In this document: one piece after another, positions 35,991-45,452 of the stretch
How positions within the stretch are numbered: position 1 is the stretch's first letter
Layout of the letters: the number at the start of each line of letters is the position of its first letter
Assembly (NCBI RefSeq): GCF_038443385.1
Contig: NZ_CP151726.1
Location: forward strand, 4,526,001-4,590,000
Origin: Stieleria varia
GTDB taxonomy: Bacteria > Planctomycetota > Planctomycetia > Pirellulales > Pirellulaceae
Direction of reading: 5' to 3'
DNA length: 64,000 bases
Made by a program: the position numbers and the translations under genes
Notes under the pieces: generated by a model
Told to the model about the DNA's origin: nothing
Databases searched by the model: none
What the model saw: the letters and a program-made list of their open reading frames with translations, nothing else

Positions 35991-38555
35991 TCAGGGGCTG
36001 ACAAAGTTGTACAGTTCGATGTCGGCTTCACCGCTGCCACTGAGGTATCCACTCGGTCCGACGGAGATCAATTCACGGGTCTTGAACTCATCGTAATCCT
36101 TGCCCGACTCTTTGCCTTGTGCCCAAATAGAGAACCGATCGCCATGGATTTGCTTGCCGTCGAACGTCAGCAATGACGCTTCACCGGGCGCGAATTCAAA
36201 TACCGCTGCTTGACCCGCCGGCGGATACCAGCGTGTTTGGCCATCGGATCCTTTGACGCGATAGCGAACCATCACTTGCAAATCTTCACCGGTTCGATTG
36301 GCAATCTTCAACAGCTTGGAAGAGTATTTGACAAAGGCGTCCGGCAGCAACTCTTTGGCTTTCCTGAAGTCGCTTTCTGCTTCGTTTGACCTGTCCAATG
36401 CCGAACGGGCCTGACCACGAATCGAGTAGCAATCCGCATCGTCGTCAACAAGGCTTATCGACTGAGTGAGATGAGCAACAGCATCGTCAAACTTACGCAG
36501 CTTCAGACTTGCGTGTCCCCGATTGAGCCAATAAATGTAGTTGCCGGGATCAACTTGCGTTGCGATGGCAAACTGTGCTTCGGCAAGCGGGTAGTTTCCC
36601 AGATCAAAACCGACCAATCCGACTTCGTTGTAAACCCGATGGTCGGTTTCATCGATCTCGATCGCGGAGATCAAGTTTTCCGTTGCTTGCTGAATGTCAC
36701 CCGTGGCGATCAGGCAACGAGCTTTTGAAATCCAATAGTCGGCGTTCGTGCCGTCCAACGCGGTGGCGATGTCAAAAAGTTTCAGTGCGCCATCCAGATT
36801 GTCGACCGCTTGTGCTGATTTTCCCATCAGCCAATAAAAATGGGGTTCTTTCGATTCCAAGTCCACCGCGGTTTTGATCGCATCGATTGCTTTCAAGTGC
36901 TGATCAGATTTGGCCAGCATGTCACCGCGATTGGCATGCGCCCAAGCGTTGCTGGAATCGGCTGCGACTGCTCGATCAAAATCCGCCAACGCCTTATCCA
37001 ACTCATCGATGTGAGAATAGACAATGCCGCGTTCGTTGTAGAACTCGGAGGATTGTTTGGGGTCCACCGCGTTCTTGATCGCATAGGTCAAATCCACCAA
37101 CGCTTTGTCGAACTCACCCAGGTCAAACTGAACGTTCGCGCGTCCATGGTAGGCATACAGCATCGTCTTGTCCGCTGCGATTGCATCGTCAAACTCCGTC
37201 AGCGCCGTGTCCAAATCGTCACGTTCATAGAACACCCAACCCCGCAGGGCCATCACCTCCGCATTGTTCGGATCCAGACGCAGTGCTTGCGTGAAATCCG
37301 CAAGCGCCTGGTCGGTTCGTCCCGCCGCACGATGATGCTTGGCTCGCGCCATGAATTGTTCCGCCGTGGCCGGCTGCACCAACGGCAACGCGTCTTTGAG
37401 GAACGCTTGGACTTCTGACAACGCGATGTAGAGGCTGACCGAACGCGCCGTTGTGCTGTGGCCTTCGACCACGGCGACCAATTCTCCGGAGTCGTTCACG
37501 ACCGGCCCGCCGCTGTTTCCTTTGTTGGTCTGCATGTCGGCTTCCACCACATCTGCGTTGTAGCCGTTGGCCATCGATCGCGAGTACACCGCACGGACAT
37601 CGCCCGAAGTGTAGATCCAGTATCCTTCGCTGCCCGCTGGAATGCCGCCGAGCGAGTGGAGCCGTTGACCGAGTGACGGAGCGTCGGATCCGAGTTTCAA
37701 TGCACTTGTTTGGTCTGTCGGCAATCGATCCGCCTGAATGATCGCCAAGTCTCGCGCTTTGTCGCCATAGATCACCGTCGCATTGATCGCCTCAGCGTTC
37801 CTCGCATAATGCCCAGCATCGTGGATCACTCGCCCGTCACGGTACTCGGGGAAATACAGTTTCATGCTGGTCACATTGCCGATCTTCTTGTCATGCGCAC
37901 CGGCGTTTGCGACGTGATCGTTGGTGACCAGCAACCGTTTCTCGTAATCCAGAATCCAAGCCGTTCCGGTCCAGTGGTAATCGCGGTCATCGCTGCAAGT
38001 CACATTCGCCGTGGCGTGCAACAGCTTGGCCACAATGTCTGTAGGCCCCGCTGAAACGACCGGGGCGGCATCCGTCAGTTTCATTGCAGGTTGATCGGAA
38101 TCCTTGCGATCGCCCTTTTCACCGATGATCTGAAAAGGGTACGTGCCGAGCTTTTTTTCGTCGTAAAAGATCTCCGCGCGATACTGGTCGCTGATGGGAA
38201 AGGGCGCCGTGGGATGCAGGCTGAATACGCCGTAGGCGTTGGCGTCCTTGGCAACTCCCGTGGCGTCCAATCGCGAGAGGTCGGCCGAGGCGACTGTGAT
38301 CTCTTGCTTGTCCAGGTAAAACTTGCAAGACAACACGCCGGTCTTCGGACGCGAGTTCAGCGATACCTTCAAGTAAACCGTGTCCGTCGGCGCAAAACGG
38401 GTGCCCGTTTCGCTCACTTGGTCTGCGTCCGATATCGATTTCCCAAACTCCGCTCTCGCGACCTCAATGTCTTGAACGACCGAATCCTGCGCCTTGCAGG
38501 GAGCCAGAGCAAGCAAACCGGCAAACACTGCTGCCGGTACAAGGGATTTGGCCAT
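35991..38555 (-). CDS. Exported trypsin-like serine protease with TPR repeats
   Basis: An 854-residue protein from ATG at 38555, which opens a signal peptide (MAKSLVPAAVFAGLLALAPCKA). An N-terminal domain of about 150 residues is followed by a trypsin-like fold: histidine in LLVTNDHVANAG, aspartate in RDLAIIQADRL, and serine in MQTNKGNSGGPVVND, so the triad is complete. About nine TPR units follow (ADFTQALRLDPNNAEVMALRGWVFYERDDLDTALTEFDDAI and similar), then a beta-rich end of about 100 residues. There is no PDZ domain, unlike HtrA. It probably acts in the periplasm on partners held by the TPRs. Confidence 0.88.
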   Translation of the reverse strand: MAKSLVPAAVFAGLLALAPCKAQDSVVQDIEVARAEFGKSISDADQVSETGTRFAPTDTVYLKVSLNSRPKTGVLSCKFYLDKQEITVASADLSRLDATGVAKDANAYGVFSLHPTAPFPISDQYRAEIFYDEKKLGTYPFQIIGEKGDRKDSDQPAMKLTDAAPVVSAGPTDIVAKLLHATANVTCSDDRDYHWTGTAWILDYEKRLLVTNDHVANAGAHDKKIGNVTSMKLYFPEYRDGRVIHDAGHYARNAEAINATVIYGDKARDLAIIQADRLPTDQTSALKLGSDAPSLGQRLHSLGGIPAGSEGYWIYTSGDVRAVYSRSMANGYNADVVEADMQTNKGNSGGPVVNDSGELVAVVEGHSTTARSVSLYIALSEVQAFLKDALPLVQPATAEQFMARAKHHRAAGRTDQALADFTQALRLDPNNAEVMALRGWVFYERDDLDTALTEFDDAIAADKTMLYAYHGRANVQFDLGEFDKALVDLTYAIKNAVDPKQSSEFYNERGIVYSHIDELDKALADFDRAVAADSSNAWAHANRGDMLAKSDQHLKAIDAIKTAVDLESKEPHFYWLMGKSAQAVDNLDGALKLFDIATALDGTNADYWISKARCLIATGDIQQATENLISAIEIDETDHRVYNEVGLVGFDLGNYPLAEAQFAIATQVDPGNYIYWLNRGHASLKLRKFDDAVAHLTQSISLVDDDADCYSIRGQARSALDRSNEAESDFRKAKELLPDAFVKYSSKLLKIANRTGEDLQVMVRYRVKGSDGQTRWYPPAGQAAVFEFAPGEASLLTFDGKQIHGDRFSIWAQGKESGKDYDEFKTRELISVGPSGYLSGSGEADIELYNFVSP

Positions 38556-38668
38556 ATGGAAACTCGGCAAAAGGAGAACGACAAGCATTTCAGAACAAGA
38601 AGTGTCAGTTTACTTCCCCTGCAGCCTTCCCACCTGCTGGACATGCGATCATTAGCGATAATCGTTGA

Positions 38669-38890
38669 TCACTTCATCGCGATCCAGCGGTATCCGTTGA
38701 ACTGTTTGACGTCTCGGATCTTGACTCGGATCAGCCAACGGCCCGAGCGAAACGTGACCGAAATCCTTGAGCGGCTGACCGGCTCCGAGAAACAATTCAA
38801 CTTCGTCGTTTGGTAGGGGCGCCAGTGCTGGCGGTCATTCTGTTTGCAGATCTCGCAGGGCACTCCCGGTTCGATTCGAAACGACTGCAT
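38669..38890 (-). CDS. Small CxxC protein, unknown function
   Basis: A 73-residue protein. GGAGG sits 7 bases before the ATG at 38890, and codon use has the strong G/C third-position bias of neighbouring genes, so I take it as real. The sequence begins MQSFRIEPGVPCEICKQNDRQHW and ends strand-rich (RISVTFRSGRWLIRVKIRDVKQFNGYRWIAM). CEIC could be half of a metal site. It lies between rex and the protease gene, all on the minus strand. Family not recognised. Confidence 0.55.
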   Translation of the reverse strand: MQSFRIEPGVPCEICKQNDRQHWRPYQTTKLNCFSEPVSRSRISVTFRSGRWLIRVKIRDVKQFNGYRWIAMK

Positions 38891-38990
38891 CTCGCGTCCT
38901 CCATGGCTCGGCGGTGTTGGAAAAAAACACTGCCACAGAAGATGCCCAGAACGCCGACACCATCGGTCATGAGTACTCGCCCGGGCGTCG

Positions 38991-39671
38991 CTATCGAGCC
39001 GAGTTCTGGACGCTAAAGGCGAGCCGTTGCAATTCGCTGGCCAAGTCGACATTCACAACGGCCGTCGTCCCAGGCAGCTTCAGCATCGTGGGTGCAAAGT
39101 TCAGAATACCGCTGACTCCCGCACCGACCAAAACAGCAGCTACCTGTGGCGCCTGGTCGGCAGGCACGGCCAAGATCGCCAATTCCGGCCGAGTCTCCAT
39201 CAGCCGTCCCGCCATGACCGATGCATCACTGACCAGCACGCCGCCGACCTGTCGCCCCCATTTCGCGGGATCGGAATCAAACGCATCCGTCAAACGAAAG
39301 CCCAGTCGTTCAAATCCTCGGTAGCGTAGCAAGGCGTCTCCAAGAGATCCGACCCCGACCAACACGACTCGCCACTGCACACCACTGCCCAGCAATTGGC
39401 CGATTGCATCGATCAACTTCACCACCTCGTAGCCCACACCGCGGCGACCGATTGTGCCCATTGCACTGAGGTCTCGGCGAACCACGGCGGGCGAAACGTC
39501 CACCAGTTGCCCCAGTTCGCGACTGCTGGTGTGGGAGGTGCCCCCGTCATTGAGTCGATGCAGCTCTCGAAAGTAGAGACTCAGTCGCCCCACCGCCGGC
39601 TGAGGCAACCTGCCCGACGGCTCGTGCGGCATACGGCCGTCCACTGGTCCCTCGTCAGGTTCTTTTGACAC
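38991..39671 (-). CDS. rex: Redox-sensing transcriptional repressor Rex
   Basis: A 226-residue protein. The N-terminal winged helix reads PQPAVGRLSLYFRELHRL ... TSSRELGQLVDVSPAVVRRDLSAMG, and the C-terminal Rossmann domain has VVLVGVGSLGDALLRY (GxGxxG), LTDAFDSDP and ILNFAPTML. Rex senses the NADH/NAD ratio and represses genes of fermentation and respiration when NADH is low. The first 20 residues are an extra proline-rich extension; the start used is GTG at 39671, and ATG at 39632 would remove 13 residues. No clear Rex operator was found in the flanking regions by eye. Confidence 0.9.
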   Translation of the reverse strand: MSKEPDEGPVDGRMPHEPSGRLPQPAVGRLSLYFRELHRLNDGGTSHTSSRELGQLVDVSPAVVRRDLSAMGTIGRRGVGYEVVKLIDAIGQLLGSGVQWRVVLVGVGSLGDALLRYRGFERLGFRLTDAFDSDPAKWGRQVGGVLVSDASVMAGRLMETRPELAILAVPADQAPQVAAVLVGAGVSGILNFAPTMLKLPGTTAVVNVDLASELQRLAFSVQNSAR

Positions 39672-40274
39672 TGTGAATCACCTTGGGCGACCGGTTCGGC
39701 TTGAGAAAGGCATCATCAGATGCCTCAAAAATCACTTCGTCATCCAACAAATCGATGGCGCGACTCAACGTCGAGGGGCTGTCGGATTCACAATCATAAC
39801 GGTTGTAACAACGTTGCGTGCAATCATCGTGACGCGAGTCAGCGGCGTGCGGCTTTTGGCGACGCGTGTGGTGTTTTCACGACGCGGAATCACCCGCCAG
39901 CGGACGTCAAAATCGATACCATCGATAAGCTCGATATTGGCAGCAGTTCAGGATGACGCAACCCTCCTAAATTCGCTTGGCTGCCCCCTTTGTTTGTTCC
40001 AACTTTCTTACGCAGTCGATGTAGAGATTGCATCGGAACCCAATTCCAGATTTCGCAAGGTTTGCGTGATCGCTCCATCTTCCTCCCGCCATATGCGTCG
40101 GGCTGATGGGGTCGAGTTGATGGCCTAAGCACTTGTACTGCGTACAAGTGCCGGGCAACTCATCTTGGACGGGGGGGTTCTCTTTGTCGCAGAGTCGCTT
40201 GAGCAAGGTGCTCCGGGTGACGTCGCATGCTGCGTTCTTGCAACCCACAAGTTGTTTAACTGGAGAGAGTAAAG
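39672..40274. promoter_or_regulatory. Upstream region of the YTV gene with a 23-bp palindrome
   Basis: Region of 603 bases between rex and the YTV protein gene. At 40129-40151 lies a perfect palindrome with 10-bp arms, GCACTTGTAC and GTACAAGTGC, around TGC, some 124 bases before the YTV start. It could be a protein binding site or a leader hairpin. Open frames on both strands (for example 39673-40128) have no ribosome binding site, family or codon bias, so I see no gene here. Confidence 0.5.
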
Positions 40275-42125
40275 ATGAAAAGGCTGTGGTTAATGCCTGC
40301 CCTTGCGATCATCGCGATCGTTTCGGGTGCAAAATCCTCAAGCGCTGCTTATTGCGGCGCGATCAGCTACCAAGGCTGTAGCGGATGTGGAAGTTCGGTC
40401 GTCGCCGAAGGTGCTGCTGCTGATGCAGTGGTTTCCGAAGGCGCTATCGTGGACGAAGCTGCTGGTGCAGCCGTCGGCGGTGGCAGCTACACCGTGATGC
40501 GTAACGTTCAGGAAACGGTTTACGAGCAAGTTCAAGAAACTCGTTATCGTACCCGCAACGAAACGTACTACGAAGACCAAGAAGTCCAAGCGACTCGCAT
40601 GGTTCCCTACACGGAACAACGCGAAGTCCAGTACACGGTCATGGTTCCAACCTATGAAACCAAGACCCGCACGATCAACTACACGGTCAACAAGCCCGTG
40701 TATGAAACTCACTCACGAGTGATCAACTACACGGTCAAAAAACCCGTGTACGAGACCAAGACCCGTACGATCAACTACACGGTTCAAAAGCCCGTGTACG
40801 AAACGCACGAGCGAGTGATCAACTACACCGTCAAGAAGCCCGTTTACGAGACCAAGACTCGTACGATCAACTACACGGTCAACAAGCCGGTTTACGAAAC
40901 TCACAGCAAGACCATCAACTACACCGTGATGGTTCCTGTTCAAGAGCAAAAGAGCCGCACGATCAACTACACGGTCTACAACACCGTGCAAGAGCAAAAG
41001 GTCCGCACAGAGAACTACAGCGTTGTTGTTCCTGAGCAATACACCAAGACGGTAACCGTCAACGGTGGACATTGGGAAACGCAAACCGAAACCGTTCCTG
41101 GCCCGATGATGCGTCGCACCGTTCGTGAGCCTGGCACGTGGACGTTTGATCCGTCGACCTGCCGCAACGTATACTGCCCAGGCGCTTGCCGAGTAGAATG
41201 CGTTCAAGGTTGCCCGAAGACCATCTGCAAGAAGGTTTGGGTCCCAACCTGCGAGCAAAAGGAAGTCACCTGCACCCGCTATCGTCGTGAGTGCCGAACT
41301 CGTGAAATCCCTTACACCGTGTGCCGCAAGGTAGCCGAGTGCCGCTCGAAGGTTGAAAACTACACCGTCTGCAAGATGGTCCCAGAATGCCGCACCAAGG
41401 TTTGCAACTACACCGTTTGCAAAATGGTTCCTGAGTGCCGCACCAAGACCTGCAACTACACCGTTTGCAGCTACGTCTGCGAGCCTCGCACCAAAGTTTG
41501 CAAGTACACGACTTGCAAAATGGTTTCCGAGTGCCGCACCAAGACTTGCAACTACACCGTTTGCAGCTATGTCTGCGAACAACGTAGCAAGACTTGCAAC
41601 TACACCGTCTGCAAGATGGTCCCAGAATGCCGCACGAAGACCTGCAACTACACCGTTTGCAAAATGGTTCCTGAGTGCCGCACCAAGACCGTTTGCGTCA
41701 ACAAGTGCCGTCAAGAGTGCTACACCAAGACGATCAAAGTCGCCAAGTGCCGCAAGGTTTGCGAACCTTACACGGTCACCAAGTGCGTCCCACGAGTCGT
41801 CTGCAAGCAAGTTCCTGTGACCGTCTGCTGCCCAGCTCCCGCTTGCGGATCAGCTTGTGGTGACGGTTCAGATTGCGGATGTGGTGCTGCAGCCGGTAGC
41901 GACTGCGGATGTGGCGCTGCCAGCAGCGACTGCGGATGTGCAGCTGCTCCAGCTTGCGGTTGCGAAGCTCCCGCTTGCGGCGGTTGCTCGGCTCCCAAGT
42001 CCTGCTTCGGCGGTGGCTTGCTGAAGAAGTTGTTCGGCGGTTGCAACAAAGGTTGCAGCAGCAGCTGCTGCGACGTTGTCGAACCAGCTTGCGGTTGCGA
42101 AGCTGCTCCCTCCTGCGGATGCTAG
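40275..42125 (+). CDS. YTV-domain cysteine-rich cell-wall protein
   Basis: A 616-residue exported protein; GGAGAG lies 9 bases before the ATG, and residues 1-24 are a signal peptide ending SSA. The first half is built from units around NYTVxKPVYETKTRTI (about ten copies, residues 115-270). The second half is built from cysteine-rich units around CNYTVCKMVPECRTKT (about eight, residues 340-490), and the C-terminus is very rich in Cys, Gly and Ala (SDCGCGAAAG). These are YTV domains, which belong to proteins of the protein-rich planctomycete wall; the many cysteines should crosslink. Strong codon regularity suggests high expression. A terminator follows, so it is a single transcript. Confidence 0.93.
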   Translation: MKRLWLMPALAIIAIVSGAKSSSAAYCGAISYQGCSGCGSSVVAEGAAADAVVSEGAIVDEAAGAAVGGGSYTVMRNVQETVYEQVQETRYRTRNETYYEDQEVQATRMVPYTEQREVQYTVMVPTYETKTRTINYTVNKPVYETHSRVINYTVKKPVYETKTRTINYTVQKPVYETHERVINYTVKKPVYETKTRTINYTVNKPVYETHSKTINYTVMVPVQEQKSRTINYTVYNTVQEQKVRTENYSVVVPEQYTKTVTVNGGHWETQTETVPGPMMRRTVREPGTWTFDPSTCRNVYCPGACRVECVQGCPKTICKKVWVPTCEQKEVTCTRYRRECRTREIPYTVCRKVAECRSKVENYTVCKMVPECRTKVCNYTVCKMVPECRTKTCNYTVCSYVCEPRTKVCKYTTCKMVSECRTKTCNYTVCSYVCEQRSKTCNYTVCKMVPECRTKTCNYTVCKMVPECRTKTVCVNKCRQECYTKTIKVAKCRKVCEPYTVTKCVPRVVCKQVPVTVCCPAPACGSACGDGSDCGCGAAAGSDCGCGAASSDCGCAAAPACGCEAPACGGCSAPKSCFGGGLLKKLFGGCNKGCSSSCCDVVEPACGCEAAPSCGC

Positions 42126-42193
42126 TTTCAAACAACTTGAGCGGCCCGACGCATAAGGACGCTTAAGTATCGCAGAATGCACGCGACACCATA

Positions 42194-42230
42194 GCGGGGT
42201 GGATTGCCAGAGGCGGTCCACCCCGTTTTT
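42194..42230 (+). terminator. Rho-independent terminator of the YTV gene
   Basis: GCGGGGTGGA ... TCCACCCCG followed by TTTTT, 69 bases after the YTV stop codon. Confidence 0.9.
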
Positions 42231-42371
42231 CGTTTATTATCGCGCATTCGAATCTCGCCGAGCCGATGCAAAGTCGACTCACCGGGCGGACTTGGCTACA
42301 CTGAATCTGTCGGTCGGACCACTTTTAGCGTCCCCGCCGTCTCTCTCGTCTTCATCACACGGTCTGCAACG

Positions 42372-44222
42372 ATGTCCCGAGCGGATGCCCCTAGCGACTC
42401 TTCCACCAGCTCGGAAACGAGACCCGTCGTGGGACCGTTGCAGCCCCCACGGACTCCGCCGCCGCAACTTGGCCCCCCCGTGGCCCCACCCACAGCTGTG
42501 CCACCCACAGCAGTCCCACCTACAGCTGTGCCACATACAACCTCGCCCCCCACTGGTGCGTCGAAGGCTCCGCTGGTCGTGGCGACATCTTCCAAGCCCA
42601 ACAAGGCCGCGCCGCCCAAGCGAGACGCCAGCCAGTTGCCTCCTCCGCCGCCGCCTCGCAGCAAACCGGCCCCGTTGCGACCGGCACCCGAAATTGCTCC
42701 CCGAGTCAGTGGAGTTGGTACCGCTCGTGTTCGCTGGCGTGGAGAATTGGAAAGCATCAATCGTGAAGCGGAAGCTCGTGAGCGAGCCGAAAAAAGGCTC
42801 GCGGCGGGACTGCCGGTCGATGACCCGGACGCACTGGCGGACGACTCAGAAAATCCGGTTGAAACGGTCACCCGTTCGGCACCACCCTGGTTGGTCAGCA
42901 TGGTGGTCCACTTGTTGGCCCTGCTGATCTTGGCTTTGGTGACGACACCGGCCGGTCAAGGAATCACGAGGATCATGCTGGAGTTCGGAACCAGCGAAAC
43001 GCCAGCGCCGGCACTGGATCTGGAAGTCTTTTCCGTCGACACCGAGATCACGACCAATCAGATGACCGAGCAGACGGAGGACTCGCTCGTCGATGCTCCC
43101 GTCCCTGAGATCTTTGAAAACGTCGAGACGCTGGAGATGTCGCCGATCGACAAAGTCGAAATCGGTGAGACTTCACTCAAAGTGTCCAAGCCGATGTTCA
43201 ACGGTCGGACCGGGGCGATGAAAAACGCTTTGCTGGCCGTCTATGGAGGCACCAAAGAAACTCAAGACGCAGTTCAGCTTGGCCTGCAATGGCTGAAACG
43301 GCAGCAAAGGTCCAACGGCAGTTGGAGCATGCGAGGGCCGTACAGCGACGGCGGCTTTACCGAAAATCAAACCGCAGCGACCGCGATGGCGCTGTTGGCA
43401 TTCCTGGGCGACGGCAACACGCACAAAAGTGGACCGTATGCCGGTGTCGTCGACAAAGGTGTCAAGTTCTTGTTGTCTCAGCAAGACCGCAACGGCTTCA
43501 TGGCCGCCAACGCACGCGATCACGAACGAATGTACGCCCAAGCACAAGCGACGATCGTGCTGTGTGAACTCTACGCGATGACCAACGATTCCTGGCTCCG
43601 ACCACGCGCCCAGTTGGCTGTCGAGTTTGCCCAAGACGCCCAGGCTCAAGAAGGCGGTTGGCGGTATCGCCCACGCGAGGATTCTGATACCTCCGTGACC
43701 GGTTGGTTCGTGATGGCGTTGCAAAGCGCGATCGCGGGCGGACTGGAAGTACACGAGTCGAAACTCGATCGCGTGAACCTGTATCTCGATTCGGCCAGCA
43801 GCTTTGAAGGCGCGGGCTACTCCTACCAACCTCGCGGGGCACCCTCCCCGGCGATGACCGCGGAAGGAATCCTGTGCCGGCAATACCTCAAATGGACTCG
43901 TGACTCACCGCCACAGAAACGCGGTATCGATGCGTTGCTGTTGGATGCACCGTTCACAATCAAAGACCACGATGTCTATTACTGGTACTACGCCACGCAA
44001 GTCATGCATCACTACGGCGGCCAACCTTGGCAAGAGTGGAACGGGGCAATGCGTGTGCAGCTGCCCGCGGCTCAAGTCAAGTCGGGTGGCGAAGCCGGCA
44101 GTTGGGCTCCCCAACAAGACCAATGGGGCCGCAACTCGGGACGCCTCTACACGACTTGCTTGTCCATCTTCTGCCTCGAAGTCTACTACCGGCACATGCC
44201 GCTCTACAAAGACGTCCACTAG
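42372..44222 (+). CDS. Membrane-anchored protein with prenyltransferase/squalene-cyclase-like barrel
   Basis: A 616-residue protein from the ATG at 42372; the 56 in-frame residues before it cover the terminator region and are unlikely. Residues 1-110 are a proline-rich tail with APPTAVPPTAVPPTAV repeats; a single hydrophobic segment follows near 175-192 (LVSMVVHLLALLILALVTTPAG). About 280-600 form alpha-alpha barrel repeats: LGLQWLKRQQRSNGSWSM, VKFLLSQQDRNGFM, QDAQAQEGGWRYRPREDSDTSVTGWFVMALQSA, with QxxGxW-like motifs. Planctomycetes have many such proteins; they are not shown to be cyclases. The stop TAG is part of the CTAG at the left end of MITE copy B. Confidence 0.85.
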   Translation: MSRADAPSDSSTSSETRPVVGPLQPPRTPPPQLGPPVAPPTAVPPTAVPPTAVPHTTSPPTGASKAPLVVATSSKPNKAAPPKRDASQLPPPPPPRSKPAPLRPAPEIAPRVSGVGTARVRWRGELESINREAEARERAEKRLAAGLPVDDPDALADDSENPVETVTRSAPPWLVSMVVHLLALLILALVTTPAGQGITRIMLEFGTSETPAPALDLEVFSVDTEITTNQMTEQTEDSLVDAPVPEIFENVETLEMSPIDKVEIGETSLKVSKPMFNGRTGAMKNALLAVYGGTKETQDAVQLGLQWLKRQQRSNGSWSMRGPYSDGGFTENQTAATAMALLAFLGDGNTHKSGPYAGVVDKGVKFLLSQQDRNGFMAANARDHERMYAQAQATIVLCELYAMTNDSWLRPRAQLAVEFAQDAQAQEGGWRYRPREDSDTSVTGWFVMALQSAIAGGLEVHESKLDRVNLYLDSASSFEGAGYSYQPRGAPSPAMTAEGILCRQYLKWTRDSPPQKRGIDALLLDAPFTIKDHDVYYWYYATQVMHHYGGQPWQEWNGAMRVQLPAAQVKSGGEAGSWAPQQDQWGRNSGRLYTTCLSIFCLEVYYRHMPLYKDVH

Positions 44223-44351
44223 TGCATCGTCCGGTCTTGATTTTGGGGTTCGCCGTCTTGGCGTTAGCCACGGTTGTGTCACGAAAACCGTGGCTAACGC
44301 CAAAACGGCTCATCTACCGAACCCACGTTCTAGGACTGGACGATGCACTAG
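44219..44351. mobile_element. MITE-like palindromic element, copy B (133 bp, CTAG-flanked)
   Basis: Same length and layout as copy A (4438-4570), differing at a handful of positions. The left CTAG supplies the stop codon of the preceding gene; because the right CTAG would restore the same bases, insertion left the protein unchanged. After it, 44352-44731 holds a short palindromic repeat and no convincing gene. Confidence 0.85.
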
Positions 44352-44400
44352 TCTGTTGCTGATTCAGGAACGATCGTCCATTCACCGCGCAATTGGTAGT

Positions 44401-44445
44401 GGGATTCGCCAGAATTCCTCTCGCCCAGGATTTCCGGCAAAACCC
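44401..44445. repeat. Short palindromic intergenic repeat, copy 3
   Basis: GGGATTCGCCAGAATTCC ... GGATTTCCGGCAAAACCC, a slightly decayed copy of the element at 1209-1250. A minus-strand open frame (44348-44575) runs through it but has no supporting signal except fair codon use in its first 40 codons. Confidence 0.75.
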
Positions 44446-44731
44446 ATTTCTCCATCGATTGATGCTGCGTTTCTATGCGGCCGACGGCGATCACGGCGGG
44501 CGTGTTGGTCAGGATGCAACCCTTCCAAGCCCGTGGTGAACGCCATCGGCTCATAAGAATTCTGTAACGGATCAAATCGTCAGTCCACAGGGGAATTTTT
44601 GCAAATCCGCGTCGTCAAACTATAATCAGGCGACTCGGATTCTGTCTTGACACCACCGGTGGAGCATCTCTACCAGTGAATTTCAGGAATCGGATTCCCT
44701 GTTGTCTTCGCGATTGCTACGGAGGTCCAAC

Positions 44732-45289
44732 ATGGCATCAAACAACGACGACAGTGTTGATCGAAACGACGAAGCGGCGAATTCAGGTTCGGCGATCGAG
44801 CGTTTCTTCCGCGGACTCAATGAGTTCATCTTTCACTCCAAGCTCGGAGTGGCTGACGTGCAGTTGGTCGACTACGTCAGCGAAATGATGTTACGCTTCG
44901 TTCGCATGGACTCGCTCTATTCCCTGCGACGCTCCGACGGCCAACGAGCCAAGCACGTCTTTCAGATGATCTGCGACTCGCAGAAACGCAAAGGTTTGGC
45001 TCGGCGTGAGGTCAATCGTCAGATCGGTGACTTTACCCTTTTTTGGTCCGGGATGTTCCCCGAAAGCTTGGAACGCCAGAACCGCAGTCCCGACGGGTTG
45101 CTCGACTATCGACGCCAGGGGAAACGCGCCTACGCGATCGCCGCTGAGATCCAAGGCGGCGACGAGAGACCGCCCGCTGAACTGCTTTTCCGACTCAGCG
45201 AACAATTCGAAATGTGCGCCTACGGATTGCGTGAAGTTCGCCGTCAATGGGAAGAAGGCGACCATGGAAACGACCTCCTGATCAACTAG
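44732..45289 (+). CDS. Conserved-looking soluble protein, unknown function
   Basis: A 185-residue protein from ATG at 44732, with GGAGG 6 bases upstream; an earlier TTG start is not needed. The sequence is helical and charged: IERFFRGLNEFIFHSKLGVADVQLVDYVSEMMLRFVRMDSLYSLR, RREVNRQIGDFTLFWSGMFPESLE, and ELLFRLSEQFEMCAYGLREVRRQWEE. No signal peptide, membrane segment or known motif. I do not recognise the family. Single gene. Confidence 0.72.
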   Translation: MASNNDDSVDRNDEAANSGSAIERFFRGLNEFIFHSKLGVADVQLVDYVSEMMLRFVRMDSLYSLRRSDGQRAKHVFQMICDSQKRKGLARREVNRQIGDFTLFWSGMFPESLERQNRSPDGLLDYRRQGKRAYAIAAEIQGGDERPPAELLFRLSEQFEMCAYGLREVRRQWEEGDHGNDLLIN

Positions 45290-45310
45290 TCTCCGAGTCA
45301 CCCGTACGTC

Positions 45311-45345
45311 AGCTACCCGTACGTCAGCCTTTCCAGGCTGACTTA
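45311..45345. repeat. Short hairpin repeat
   Basis: GTCAGCCTTTCCAGGCTGAC at 45323-45342, preceded by a duplicated CCCGTACGTCAGC. Related in sequence to the hairpin at 22301-22366. Confidence 0.6.
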
Positions 45346-45452
45346 CTCCCCAACGTAAACCGAAGTCCACCGCCCTCGAAAAAAACGATCCCAAACAGTT
45401 CCCGCCGTCGGTTACAATTCGGTTCCCCAACCGACCATCTATCGGGATCGAC

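Noticed and set aside
39673-40128. 151-codon plus-strand frame between rex and the YTV gene
   Set aside because: No ribosome binding site, no codon bias and no family resemblance; it begins in the rex promoter region.
40713-41810. 365-codon minus-strand frame rich in Ala, Leu and Asn
   Set aside because: It is the antisense shadow of the repetitive YTV protein gene; the plus strand has a signal peptide, a ribosome binding site and a terminator.
44348-44575. Minus-strand frame of 75 codons downstream of MITE copy B
   Set aside because: Fair codon use at its start only; it runs into a palindromic repeat and the MITE end, and has no ribosome binding site or family.
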